Source: Petunia secreta (Eukaryota; Streptophyta; Magnoliopsida; Solanales; Solanaceae). Taken from it: a DNA stretch of 64,000 bases. The notes under the pieces were generated by a model. The model saw only the letters and a program-made list of their open reading frames with translations. It searched no databases and had not been told where the DNA came from. A program made the position numbers and the translations under genes. Shown here piece by piece: positions 45,501-55,795 of the stretch (the first letter of the stretch is position 1; every line of letters begins with the position of its first letter). The stretch lies in contig JARKIP010000023.1 of NCBI GenBank assembly GCA_029990175.1, positions 25,315,501 to 25,379,500 on the forward strand, written 5' to 3'.

Positions 45501-46010
45501 GATTAACTTAAGCACCATTAACCTTTTTTCTTTTCTCTACTTGTAGGATAAAATAATGAAGTGTGTTCAATTGATTCAAGAATTTTCTTTTTCAAGTGAT
45601 ATCAATTCAAGAAAATATCGACCACATTATCCAGTATTTTGACAATCTCGAAACGACTGTTTGCTCCAAGAACTGGACAGAGAAGACAATTTTTGGATAG
45701 GCGCGAACAAACGAAAAGTGAAGGTTCTATGACAATTGGGTTGTCAAATGGCAAGAGTACAACATAAATTTTAGGTTCTGTTTCAAGATGAACGTATTTG
45801 TATATATGATTGACTATGAAATTTTATATAAATATTAATTTTTGTGTTTTGGTATATGCATGGTCTTTAAACATTGTTAATTGGATTGTATAATTACTAA
45901 ATGTACAGCTACTTGCATTTGGCTATTAAAAGTATTGTCATCGAAAATTAGTATACAATTAGCGAAGGAAAATCTGGATGCTAAAGCACTAATTTGTTGC
46001 TGTGATCAAA
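42540..46010. other. Interior of element H, no gene recognised
   Basis: T-rich, intron-like sequence on the + strand with scattered donor- and acceptor-like sites. An open stretch at 45306-45488 (MEDIEASGKVHVHYALVF and more) is followed by T-rich acceptor-like text. No domain is visible. I see no transposase of the TNP1/TNP2 type on either strand. Confidence 0.5.
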
Positions 46011-46195
46011 CACTTTTAACGACCGGAACAACAATTAGCGAGGGATAAATATAGTCGCTAAAAAAAGTATTTGCGATTGGATATTTGTTGTCGTTAAAGG
46101 TTACTTAACGACCGGATTTGAATTCGGTCGTTAAACTTTTAACGTGAAAGCCTATAACGACCGGTCACGTCCGGATTTTACCAAAAGGGGGAAGA

Positions 46196-49100
46196 CACTA
46201 CAACAAATATAGTATTTAGCAACGAAATTTTTAGCTACGACGAAAATTTCATCACTAGTTATTCACTTTTAGTGACGAAAATTAGGTTTCGTACTTAAAT
46301 GCATGGGTGACATATCTTTAGTGATGAAACACTAAATTCATACCAAATATTTTGTCTATTAAGGTTTCCCACCAAATAACGAATTGGCGCCAATTATTCA
46401 ATACAATTAGCCACAAAATTTTATTTTTAGACAACACGTCAGTTCTTCACTAATGCAATAAAGAATTTGTGGCAAATCATTATTCGTTAGAAAATTAGGT
46501 TGTTATTGTGTACGAAAATTTTTCGTCACTGAAAGTATACTGTCAAAATAGTGACAACTAAAATTTGTGATTAAATCATGAAACGTTTAACCACACAATC
46601 TTATCTTTATCTGCGACATCAATTTTCGTCACTAATAGGATAAAAGTTAGTGACCAATTATTTCTCTCTCGATTTAACATAGAGAATTATTACTTACAGT
46701 TGAAAGTATGTTTTTATTATCATTTTCACTGACAAAAATTTTATATTTTATAATTAAATTTATGGGTAACATACATTTATTGATTAAATATTTCGTAAGA
46801 AAAGTTTTGTCTACTGAATTATCTCACATGAAAAATAAACTAGCGCCATTTATTAAATAACTTTAGCCACAAAATTGAGGTTATTTGTGATACATTAGTG
46901 TTGTCACTAATTGTATCGACAATTTGTGACGGACTAATTTTTTTGTTAATATTAATTAAATTTACAATATTAATCACAAAGAAATATAAAAATAATGACA
47001 ATTCGAATTTTATAATTTGAATTTGTTAATTAATTAAAGAACTTTATCATTTCTTTGTATAGTACTTATGGTAGTGGTAAAATATTACAAGTGCCTCATT
47101 GATGGTTAATCCCTACTTCACAATGTCAAAGATTTGACACTATTATAAAGCAAGTAGCGTGAGGCACCACCTGGTACGAATTCGTCTCAAAAGAAGCCTT
47201 ATAAACGACTCTCCGCCAGACAACCAACTCCTCATACGACCGATATATTCAGTACATCTAAAAGGAGGCACTACAACTCCGGGCCATGACGTTCACTTCG
47301 CTAAAAAGGTCATAATAAATATTAATCAAAATTTTACTCTTTTGTAGTTATACTCCATACAGATAAAAGTGTAATTATATTTAATTCTTTTTAAAAACCT
47401 CATCATTTCCTTACATTCATTATTTGAAGTTGTCTGTCATGGGAAAGTTCTTATTATTTAGGGTCATTAGATATTTCCATTTTTGAAAAGGGTAAATAAT
47501 AAATTTACTTAATTTGAAATATTATTTTTATCTTTGTATATATAGTGCCTAGTCAATTAGCTTAATAAATAAAAGTTAGTTAATTTCATAAGTACATAGT
47601 TCAAATAATATTTTTAAACGTTGAAGTTGATTTTATAAATAAAAAATATGTAATTAGATAAAATGATGATACTAATAATAAAAAGAAGTTGCATTTGGCT
47701 AATATGATTATTGACAAAAAATATCTGAATTGCTAATAAGCATTTTTCTATTAAAACCCCTTAAATTTAAATACTTAACAACTTTTTTGGTTTTAATTCT
47801 TTTTAAAATTTGAATGAAAATATCAGCGGCAAAGAGACCCTCCATTTTATTTTCCCCAAATCCCTTTTTAAGTAATGCCGCCTACATCCTTCTTTTACCC
47901 AATTTCTCCATCTATATCTCCACTTTAACTTCTCATTATACCCTAACCAATTAGAATAACTTCCCCAGTAAGAAGGTGAAATAGACAATACAAAAACAAG
48001 ATATCCAAATTGAAGATATCATATCCTTTCTAATTCTTTTAATTTTCTCGCTGCCTATGGTATATATGTCACATTCTTCCTACTTCATTTTCTCTTGGTG
48101 TGTTTTTCATGATAATCTCTTATTCTTTAATGTGCAGGGCATTTCAAATTTGAGTTTCTCCAGATCTTGATGTTCTGTGTATGTATTTGGCAGTGTTATA
48201 CTTTTTACTTATCCTTTCTTAAATTTTTCAGAGGTTAGCTATTCAAAATTTTACGGTTATTTATTTCTTATTCTTGTTTTCACTACTAAGATTTGTTTAA
48301 ATAATGATATCACACAATATTCATTAAAATGAAGTAACATCTTTGTTTTTTTTTCAGGTACATGAACATAAAACGTCGATTCAAGAGTAGAGCTACAAGA
48401 TGTGGGTCGAAGAAGCAGCATACTTACGCTTTTCCATTTTTCAACTTATTATTGTTTCTTGTACTTCTAGTACATTAGGTTATAGTTTATTTATGTATGT
48501 CTATTCAAGGAGTTTGTAATGAGATATTATCTCAATGTAACCTTAGTTGTTCTTAATTGTATGATCATCGAGAATATTTTTGTTGTTACCTTGCATGTTT
48601 ATTATGTTATTTCTAATATATATAAACATATATAGTACAAAATATAAAATAGATACTTGCTATGAAACAGAATATTAATTTATATAATACAAATTGTAAA
48701 AAATAATATTTTAGTGACGACCTGATATTTTTTTTACAAAATTATTAATCATTTTCATAAAATCAAAATTATCACTAATTTATACATTTTGGGACAAAAT
48801 ACTCTTTGTATATAAAAGACAATCATATGTGAAAAATTACATCACAAAATACATAAATCTTTAAGGACAATTGATGTTGTCACTAATTAATGTAATACTT
48901 AGTGACGATGTAATTTTGTTGGCATTAATAATATTTTTAGTGACGAAGATTTATTTTTAACTACAAAACTTTTATATTTTCTTGACAAACTAGTTCGTCA
49001 CAAATACCATGCATTTTGGGACGAAAAATAATTTTATAGCTAATATAGCTTTGCTTTGGCCACGAAACACTAAATTGTCTTTGAAAATTTTTAGTTACCC

Positions 49101-49217
49101 ATGGTATAGGGACGAACGTTTGACCAATTAATTTTCGTGGCCAAAAGCTTTTAGTGACGAAATATAAACTTTTATTGACAAAATAATTCGTCATTGATAA
49201 TCAAATTTGTTGTAGTG
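46196..49217. mobile_element. Element I: non-autonomous CACTA transposon (3022 bp)
   Basis: Left end CACTACAACAAATATAG at 46196 and right end CAAATTTGTTGTAGTG at 49217 are inverted copies over 13 bases (CACTACAACAAAT). The 3 bp TSD AGA lies at 46193-46195 and 49218-49220. Both ends are packed with short subterminal repeats of TTAGTGACGAAA / TTTCGTCACTAA type (46200-46960 and 48710-49190). No transposase frame is present. It sits in the 3' UTR of G, splitting AAAAGGGGGAAGA from AGGAAATG. Confidence 0.93.
46970..48700. other. Interior of element I, no gene recognised
   Basis: Between the subterminal repeat zones there is AT-rich sequence without a coding frame of note. Intron-like features are visible, for example TTTTTTTTCAGGTACATG near 48350. 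A non-coding spliced transcript or a captured gene fragment is possible but not shown. Confidence 0.5.
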
Positions 49218-49360
49218 AGAAGGAAATGTTATTGGGATGTTTGTGACCTAACTCATCTGTTTTAAATTCTTTCAAGTGTATTTTTATTTTTTTGTCTTAG
49301 TGTTTATATGTATAGGTTCCTTAGACAATATTTGTTCGTCATCATCAAAAATGGAAAATT
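49218..49360 (+). other. Element G 3' UTR end with polypurine tract
   Basis: Matches the F region 52481-52620: GATGTTTGTGACCTAACTCA, then TCGTCATCATCAAAAATGG before the LTR. The PPT AAAAATGGAAAATT is weaker than in F (AAAAAAGGGGAATT) and probably mutated. Confidence 0.8.
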
Positions 49361-50248
49361 TGTTGAGTTGGATGTTTTAAAGAATGACAAACGAAGGTCT
49401 TAGTGACATGGAGAAGAACTTAGTCCTTGAGGAGAAGGGCACGACTGATCGAAAAGATTTTGTGGAATGCAAATCCATGTAGAACTAGGAGTAGTGGGGC
49501 GTGAACTTATGTGCTTCCTAGTCAGCTAAAAGAAGTTGTGTCGGGGCTGTCTCTTTGAAGTGTGAACAAGAGTTAGTGCTGAACAAGGAAAGTATCACAG
49601 GGAAATCTAGACTTGCAATGTTTACGAGGTTTCCTAGTGAAACACTGTTAGGGTTACGAAGCCCATATAAAAGCAAGTAATTGAGGCAGTCGATCTCAGT
49701 TATTCACCACGAGAGTCGAGAGAAACCACAAGGCGAATTCAATAACTCATAAGGTGATATAACTGTTGAAGACAACCAGTGAAGAATTAAGAGCAACATC
49801 AGTGAATCAGTTTAGGTTCTTTATTGTAGTTGTTACAGTTTTTATGTTTTGATTATAAAACCTATCTGCTTATGTTCGAAGCCGTTGTAATAGGTGAACT
49901 TTTAGTGATTGCTTTGTAAAGGTAGAGTTTAGCTTTGTTGAGTGATTAGGGTCTAGAGTGTAGCCCCTTGGTTACAGAGTTTGTAATCTAAAACTTGCTC
50001 TTTGTGTTAGTGAAGTGATTTCAAAATCTCAGAATGTGGGTCGTGGTTTTTCTCCCTTGAGCAAGGAGTTTTCCACGTAAAAATACTGTGTCTTTAGATT
50101 GTTGTTTACTTCTGTGATTGTGTTTTTCGTTGAGGCAACAATTCAAGAACAGGGTTCTTGCGATTAAGAGTCAGGTTCTTCGGCAAAAATTGGAGGAGAC
50201 TATTCCAACCCCCCTTTTGGTGTCCATAGGAGGTGCTAGAGTATAACA
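49361..50248 (+). repeat. Element G 3' LTR (888 bp)
   Basis: Starts TGTTGAGTTGG and ends GTATAACA. It is the reverse-complement homologue of the F LTRs, including TCAACAAATT-like borders, the CATATAAAAGC TATA region near 49660-49680 and the CCTATGGACACC-like end. The other LTR is not in the window. Confidence 0.88.
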
Positions 50249-51275
50249 CTTATACTCAAATTTATAAACAATTGCTACTAGCTAGGAGAGATCCAGTTTT
50301 TATTTTATAATTGGCTTTCTTGACACTGAGTGTCAAGGAGTCCACCATATTCATGTTTTTAAGGAATACTGTAAAGTTGGGAAAGTAGTCAAAATAAATT
50401 GTTAACACTACAAAGGCTGGTTTCTACCATTCCTATGAGGGAATCACTGAAGTCTAGAAATCTAGAGTCTCTAAGGCAGAGAAGAAGAGATGCATCTAGA
50501 CATTCTCAGCAAAGAGGTTTAGCTGTAACTTATACTAAACCAAAATGGAGGTAGCAAGGCTTAGGATTTAAAAGCTTGATTTCCTCATGATTTGATTCTT
50601 GTCAAAGTTCATCTTGAAAATTTGCAACTGGTAGACTACAGATGTTTATGAATTTTTCCGTCATCAATTAATTGCTGTAAATCAGAAAATCTAACCTCTT
50701 CTTTAAGTTTAGAATTTGGGGAAGAAGAAGAGGATATTGAAGTATAAGAAGAAGAAGAGTTTTTAGAGGAGGAAGAGAAATAGTGGAAGAATGTGATAGT
50801 AAGGTCTGCACAATAATTAGTTGAGAGAAGATAATAATAACTTAAATGCTTTCTTTTTTTTTTTTGCTTAAGAGATCATTAGTTTATATAAGGAAAATAT
50901 TCAATTTCTATCAGATTTAGGAATTAGATCTATAAGTATATTTTTTTCTTCCATACACAAGAGTTAAATATGTTTCTTTTTAGGAATTCTTTAGCTAATA
51001 ACCCAAATGTTATAAGTAATCATCTGCAAGTCTAGTGAGTGTTTTTCCTTGGCAATTAAGCCATTTTTTCTCAGTAACACTACTTATACTGTAGATCGTT
51101 TTTGGTTAAGAAATCTTCTTTACACATAAGAAAATTTAAAAAAAGTGTCGGTAAGAATTCATGTATTTAAAGATCTAAAGTACTAGATTCGATAATGTCA
51201 CATATAAGTAAGTTTATATAAAGAATAATAATCCCTACTTCTTCCCATGCCCAATGAAATAGGCAGATTTAGTTC
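50249..51275. other. Unassigned AT-rich DNA right of element G
   Basis: No family recognised. Two short open stretches on the + strand (50300-50400 with EYCKVGKVVKIN, and about 50385-50555 with RQRRRDASRHSQQRGLAV and YTKPKWR) look like decayed coding sequence, but I cannot name it. A GAAGAAGAAGAGG-rich tract lies at 50705-50780. Confidence 0.5.
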
Positions 51276-51585
51276 GGGGAGAGCCTACATCGCCATGCAT
51301 AAGAAAAATAATTATGGGGAGCTAAGCTTGTTATGCTCATACAGTCATAAAAGGGGCGAGCCTAACTTGCCATGCCTATGGACTAGAATTGGGGAGAGCC
51401 TAGCTCGCCATATCAATTAACATAATCAGGGTGAGCCTAGCTCGTTATTCCCATAAACAATAATCAAGGGGAGCCTAACTCTCCAAGGCCATATACAATT
51501 AAAGTGGGGAGACCATCTCGGCATGCCTACAAGTATAATCGAGGGGAGACTAGCTTTCCATGCCCATAAACAATAATTGGAGGAG
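51276..51585. repeat. ~38 bp tandem array, left part
   Basis: About eight diverged copies of a unit like GGGGAGCCTAGCTCGCCATG followed by CCCATAAACAATAATC. The GAGCCTAGCTCGCC-like core is partly palindromic. The array continues at 62204 after element F. Confidence 0.88.
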
Positions 51586-52480
51586 TGTTATAATCTAAGC
51601 ACCTCCTATGGACACTAGAAGAGAGGGAGGGTTGAATAGTGTCTGCCAATTTTCGTCGAATAACCAGATTCTTATCGTCTAGAACCTTGTCCTTGTCGCA
51701 ACAGTTTTCACGACATACACCACAGCACACACAAATTGCAAACTTAAGGAACACGGTGTTTTTACGTGGAAAACTCCTTGCTCAAGGGAGAAAAACCACA
51801 ACCCACACTCTGGGATTTTTAATCAATCCACTAACACAAAGAGCAAGTTTTAGATTACAAAACTCTGTAACCAAGGGGCTGAACTCTAGACCCTAATCAC
51901 TCGACAAACCTAAATTTTAGCTTTATAAAGTACTCTCACAAGATTCACCTAATACAATTGCTTTTAAAATAAGCATGTAGGTAAAAACAGTTTTAGCACA
52001 AGACTACGATGACTCCAAACAAGAACCTAGATAGGATATCTAAGTTTAACTATTTAACCATCAACAGTTGACTTCACCAGTTAAGTCACTTTGAAAGTTA
52101 TTGGATCGCCTTTTGATAGCTCTCAACTCTCGTCGTGAATAACTGAGTTTCGGCTGCCTCAATTACTAGCTTTTATAAGGGCTACGTAACCATAGTAGTA
52201 TTCCACAAGGAAACCTTGTAAATATGGCAAGATAAGATTTCCTGTGACTCTTTCCTTGTTTTGTTCCAACTCTTATTCATACTTAAAAGACACAACCACG
52301 ACACAACTTCTTTTAGCTGACTAGGATGCATAATAGTTTACGCGCCACTATTCCTAGTTCTGCAAGGATTTACATTCCATAATCTTTTCGATCAGCCGTG
52401 CCCTTCTTCATAAGGACCAAGTTCTCCTCCAGAACTACTAGGTCCTTCGTTTGTCATACTTCAAAACATTCAGCTCAACA
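51586..52480 (-). repeat. Element F left LTR (3' LTR of the element)
   Basis: Begins TGTTATAATC and ends GCTCAACA on the + strand. Same length as the right LTR, with scattered substitutions. A - strand TATA region (CTTATAAAAGC) lies near 52170-52185. Confidence 0.95.
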
Positions 52481-52940
52481 AATTCCCCTTTTTTGATGAT
52501 GACAAACAAATATTGCCAAGGAACTTGGACATACAAAAACACCAAAGACACATAAGCAAAAATTAAATTTGAAAAATTTTAAAACAGATGAGTTAGGTCA
52601 CAAACACCCCAACATTTCCTTATTCCCCCTTTTGACATCATCGAAAAGATTCAAACTCCTGCAAGAACAAGTTAGTACCATCCAGTCTAGAGTACAAGGC
52701 AATCAAGTTAACTAAGAACACATGAATGAAACTAAGGGCCTATCCAGAACTAGATATATCATAAAAGGACCCAATTCAAACAAAAAAAAATTTAAAACCA
52801 ATTATCCAGGGTGTGGCAAACATACAGCCCAATAAGTACATAACTAAGAACCAATTGTCCTAAAAACACATATCAAAGGAGGACGAGATGGAAGGGAACG
52901 TAAGGGTTTAGACAAAGACACTGAAGGAAATGGGCAGGAC
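52481..52940 (-). promoter_or_regulatory. Element F 3' UTR with PPT and a second PPT-like tract
   Basis: On the - strand AAAAAAGGGGAATT (52481-52494) abuts the LTR, preceded by TTTGTCATCATC. About 130 bases upstream CAAAAGGGGGAATAAGG (52620-52636) forms a second PPT-like tract, also preceded by GATGATGT. Repeated PPTs of this kind are described for Sireviruses. Confidence 0.85.
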
Positions 52941-55174
52941 TCAGGTCTTTAGGTCTAAGTGTTTGACAAGTGCCTCAATATTCTTTGAATTTTTGGCCCT
53001 TTCTACTACCAACTCGGCCTCATGCTTGTGACACTTAATCTTCAAGCAATCAATTTCTTGATCCTTCACCTATAGCTGCCTCTTCAGTTCAGCACTTTCT
53101 TCATCTACTTCCAACACATGCTGCTCCAATTCCTTCACAGCCGCAATGACTTCATCAGGTCCAAAATCTTCACTTTCCTCAGGCTGCTCTTGCTTAACTT
53201 ACATTGGCCTCTTGGATGACCTCTTCTCCTTGAAGAAATCATAGTTCTTCAGCATATTTTGACCAAACATCTGATGCAAATTTGGCTTCTTTCCACCTTC
53301 CAAGGGCACCCCAACATGCTCAAAGACATGTTGCAGGATGTAGGAATCCACTAAGGAATGTGACTTTTGGTCAGTATCTGCAATCCTTTTTATATGTCTG
53401 ATAATCAGACCAGGCAAATATATCTTTGTTCCTCTATCCAGCAGATCCATATATGTTAAGTCAAAAGCACAAGCCTCACTATTTCTCTCCCCTCTAGGTA
53501 GCAGGAATCTATGGACAAATTCAAAGAGGAACTGATGTGTAGGTTCCATCTCCTTCTTCTCAACCTTTCTTTCCTTTCTGAGTCTAGTTTTGCCTGAGTA
53601 TTTCTTCACAACACTCAGAGGAGTAACACCATAAGTTCTCTTAGGCCATTTCAGCTTGATGTATCTGCAATATCCTTCACCAGGAACCTCAAGAATGACT
53701 CTAAGCTCCTTCCTCCCAAACTCTAGCTCCACCCCTTTAATCACAGAGAACACCCTTCTTGCAGCTACTTTACAATTAATGTAGAATTCTTTGATCTCTT
53801 CAGCATATAGGCATCTGTTCTCCTTTGCAAAGAGGTTCAGCCAACTTTGATCCTCTACTTTCCTCAACATAGGCTTCATGTTATGCTCATCCAAGTCACT
53901 CAATATGCTCCCAGCCAGTACTTGGAGCCTAGCAAAGAAGGCTGCCCTGTCAACCTCTTCATCAACCTCTTTCTTTTTCTTCTTAACCTCTACTTCACTA
54001 TCAGTGTCAGAATCACTTGGGTCAACATAATCCCCATCTTTATCACTCTCCACCTTTTCTTCAACAGTATTTTTCTACTGTTTCTCTTCTACCACCTTTT
54101 TTCCTGGCTTCTTCTCAAGCTTTGCAATTTTTTCTACCTGCTGTTTAAGAGCAGACCTAGTAGCCACCCTCCTAGGTACTGCCTGTACAGTACGTTCCTC
54201 ATCTCCTTCTTTCTCCCCCTGAGAGCCTTCATCAGTCTCATCTATCAACCTACTTTGGGACACAACTCTTCCACCTTTCACTAGTCTTCTTCTCTTTTCT
54301 ATCATTGGCTTTGTTTCACTAACAAAAACTACTTCCTCTTCTTCTTCTTCTCCTATCATCCTTTCATCCTCCTCAGCAAACTTTATTTTCACACTCTTCT
54401 TTGGTTTTTCCACATCCTTCTCACTACTACCATCATCAGCCTGAATTTTCTCATCTTTATTTTCCTCAGAATCAGTCCAATCAAGTTTTGCATCCTCAGC
54501 TACAGCAGGAACTGAGGAAGAACCAGGTTCTTGACTCAATCCCTTCGTAGCTTCAACAGAACTAGGTCCTTCACCCACTGGACCTTCCAACACAGACTCC
54601 AGTTGACCTTTCTCGAGGGGAGCATCCTCTGAATTAGGTTCGTCGACTGGGCCCTTTTGAGACTCTACAGAATCCTGCTCTCTTAGTCTTTCTAACATAT
54701 TTCAACTACATCAACCTCCACCACTTTGTCAGTTACTATAAGGACATGAAAAAAAACTCCAGTTACAAAATCCTCTAGTACAACTTGCAAATTTTCCTCA
54801 CGAACTTTCCCCCTAGCAGTTGTGTCTCTAGGCTCTACTGTTTCGACAAGTTCATCTAACCCTTTAACTAAACTTTCAGAGCTCAATTTTCCAGGGCTTT
54901 TAACCAAATCTAAGGCGGTAGAACTAGCTTGGGTAGAATTAGGTCTTACCTCAACTGATTTTTCATCGAGAACTGGTGATGCTAACGTCGGAGGTGAGGG
55001 TTTCACAATGGCTTTCTTGAGAGCCTTCTTTCCCATTTTTTTATGGAATTTTAACCTCGCTTTGGCAATTCTTTCAGCAAGAGTAGAAGCATGGGGTTTC
55101 AGAGAGGATTCTTTGGAGGTATGGGTTTCCGAAGTTTTTGCCGGAGCGGCTGATGATGATTGTGCTTGAGACAT
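52941..55174 (-). pseudogene. Element F 3' ORF (Sirevirus extra or 'env-like' ORF), broken
   Basis: Read from MSQAQSSSAA at 55174. A Ser/Ala/Lys-rich N-terminus with a basic segment (ARLKFHKKMGKKALKK) is followed, after a frameshift near 54695, by an acidic stretch (MLERLREQDSVESQ, EEEEEEVVFVSETKP). A basic helix follows (QQVEKIAKLEKKPGKK). After an in-frame stop at 54075 a Ser/Asp-rich linker leads to a globular domain (about 53930-53210). It includes EEIKEFYINCKVAARRVFSV, VKKYSGKTRL, FVHRFLLPRGERNSE and LIIRHIKRIA. This domain resembles the domain called putative plant transposon protein. After a further stop at 53199 a charged coiled-coil tail runs to 52941. I see no signal peptide and no membrane segment, so an envelope role is not supported. 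Element G carries a homologous copy. Confidence 0.82.
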
Positions 55175-55795
55175 GGTGTGAATTTTTGGTAGAGTTATGA
55201 GAGAAAGAATTTCCTAGTTTTGAAATTTAGAGAGAGAGGAGTAGAAGGAATATGGTAGATGTTTCCCCCTTTTTTCTTACTTCAGATGAGTGATGGAAAA
55301 AGGTAACAGTGGGTTAAGAATCTCTAGGGAATAGGCAGTAATGATGGTGCTGTAAAGTAGAGCAGCTTTTTAGAGTTTTGGGAAACCGGGAAAGCTTAGG
55401 ATTTGACGGTTATTTGAACTAGCTCATTAAGACTTCTAGAATAAGTGGGGTAGGTTGAGATTTAAAATTTATAACCACAAAAGAAATTTTCCTATGATTT
55501 TGGGCGGTTACACAAACATGGAAGGTTTCCTTCGTGCACGTTCACAAGTCAATCAATTCCAGTTATAGTACTTAATATAAATAGCTGTATAGATGTACCT
55601 AGACATGGTTCCTCATGCTTGTCTTAGTACCTTCTACGTAATCAGTTGGTTCTTCCATGGGAACACTCAAGTGATAATTAGTTTAAAAAGTATACTTAAT
55701 CAAAGTACAAAATTAGACTAGACAATAGCAACTGTATTTACAAGCAAAATAATGAACACTTAACTAGCCAAACCTTGGAGAACAGGTGCTGGGTC
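55175..55795 (-). other. Spacer between pol and the 3' ORF in element F
   Basis: About 620 bases with no long frame on the - strand. It could carry a splice acceptor or internal promoter for the 3' ORF; I see none that stands out. In element G only the last ~60 bases or so before the ORF can be compared. Confidence 0.6.

Larger units (their letters stand above)
42121..46175. mobile_element. Element H: CACTA-type DNA transposon, right terminus lost
   Basis: Left terminus CACTACAAGAAATAAG at 42121, the classical plant CACTA end, within the 3' UTR of G. Subterminal motifs of the TAACGWC / GTCGTTA kind occur on the left (42140-42185). TAACGACCGG / CGGTCGTTAA copies are dense on the right (46020-46165). 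The right end lacks the expected TTTCTTGTAGTG: sequence passes directly from subterminal repeats into the G sequence CCAAAAGGGGG at about 46180. The left flank TGC (42118-42120) has no partner. No transposase is visible. Inside are intron-like AT-rich tracts and short open stretches. Confidence 0.7.
40911..50248 (+). mobile_element. Element G: Sirevirus (Ty1/copia) remnant, 3' part only
   Basis: Three pieces are collinear with the complete Sirevirus F: the start of the 3' ORF (40911-41917), 3' UTR (41918-42120 and about 46176-46195 plus 49218-49360), and a 3' LTR (49361-50248). The element reads on the + strand. Its 5' LTR, gag and pol are missing. An internal deletion removed most of the 3' ORF, since text near 41918 jumps to the 3' UTR homologous to F at about 52900. 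Two CACTA-type elements, H and I, sit in the 3' UTR. Confidence 0.85.

Noticed and set aside
42121..49217. H and I as one large CACTA element
   Set aside because: I has its own matched termini and TSD AGA, and the G motif AAAAGGGGG lies between the two. The terminal repeats of H (CAAGAAAT) and I (CAACAAAT) also differ.
49361..50248. Solo LTR interpretation
   Set aside because: A matching 3' UTR and PPT lie directly upstream, together with a 3' ORF start collinear with element F. It is therefore the 3' LTR of the degraded element G.
52941..55174. Host transcription factor or viral envelope gene
   Set aside because: The frame lies inside the LTRs of F, has a homologue in G at the same place, and shows no DNA-binding domain, signal peptide or membrane span that I recognise.
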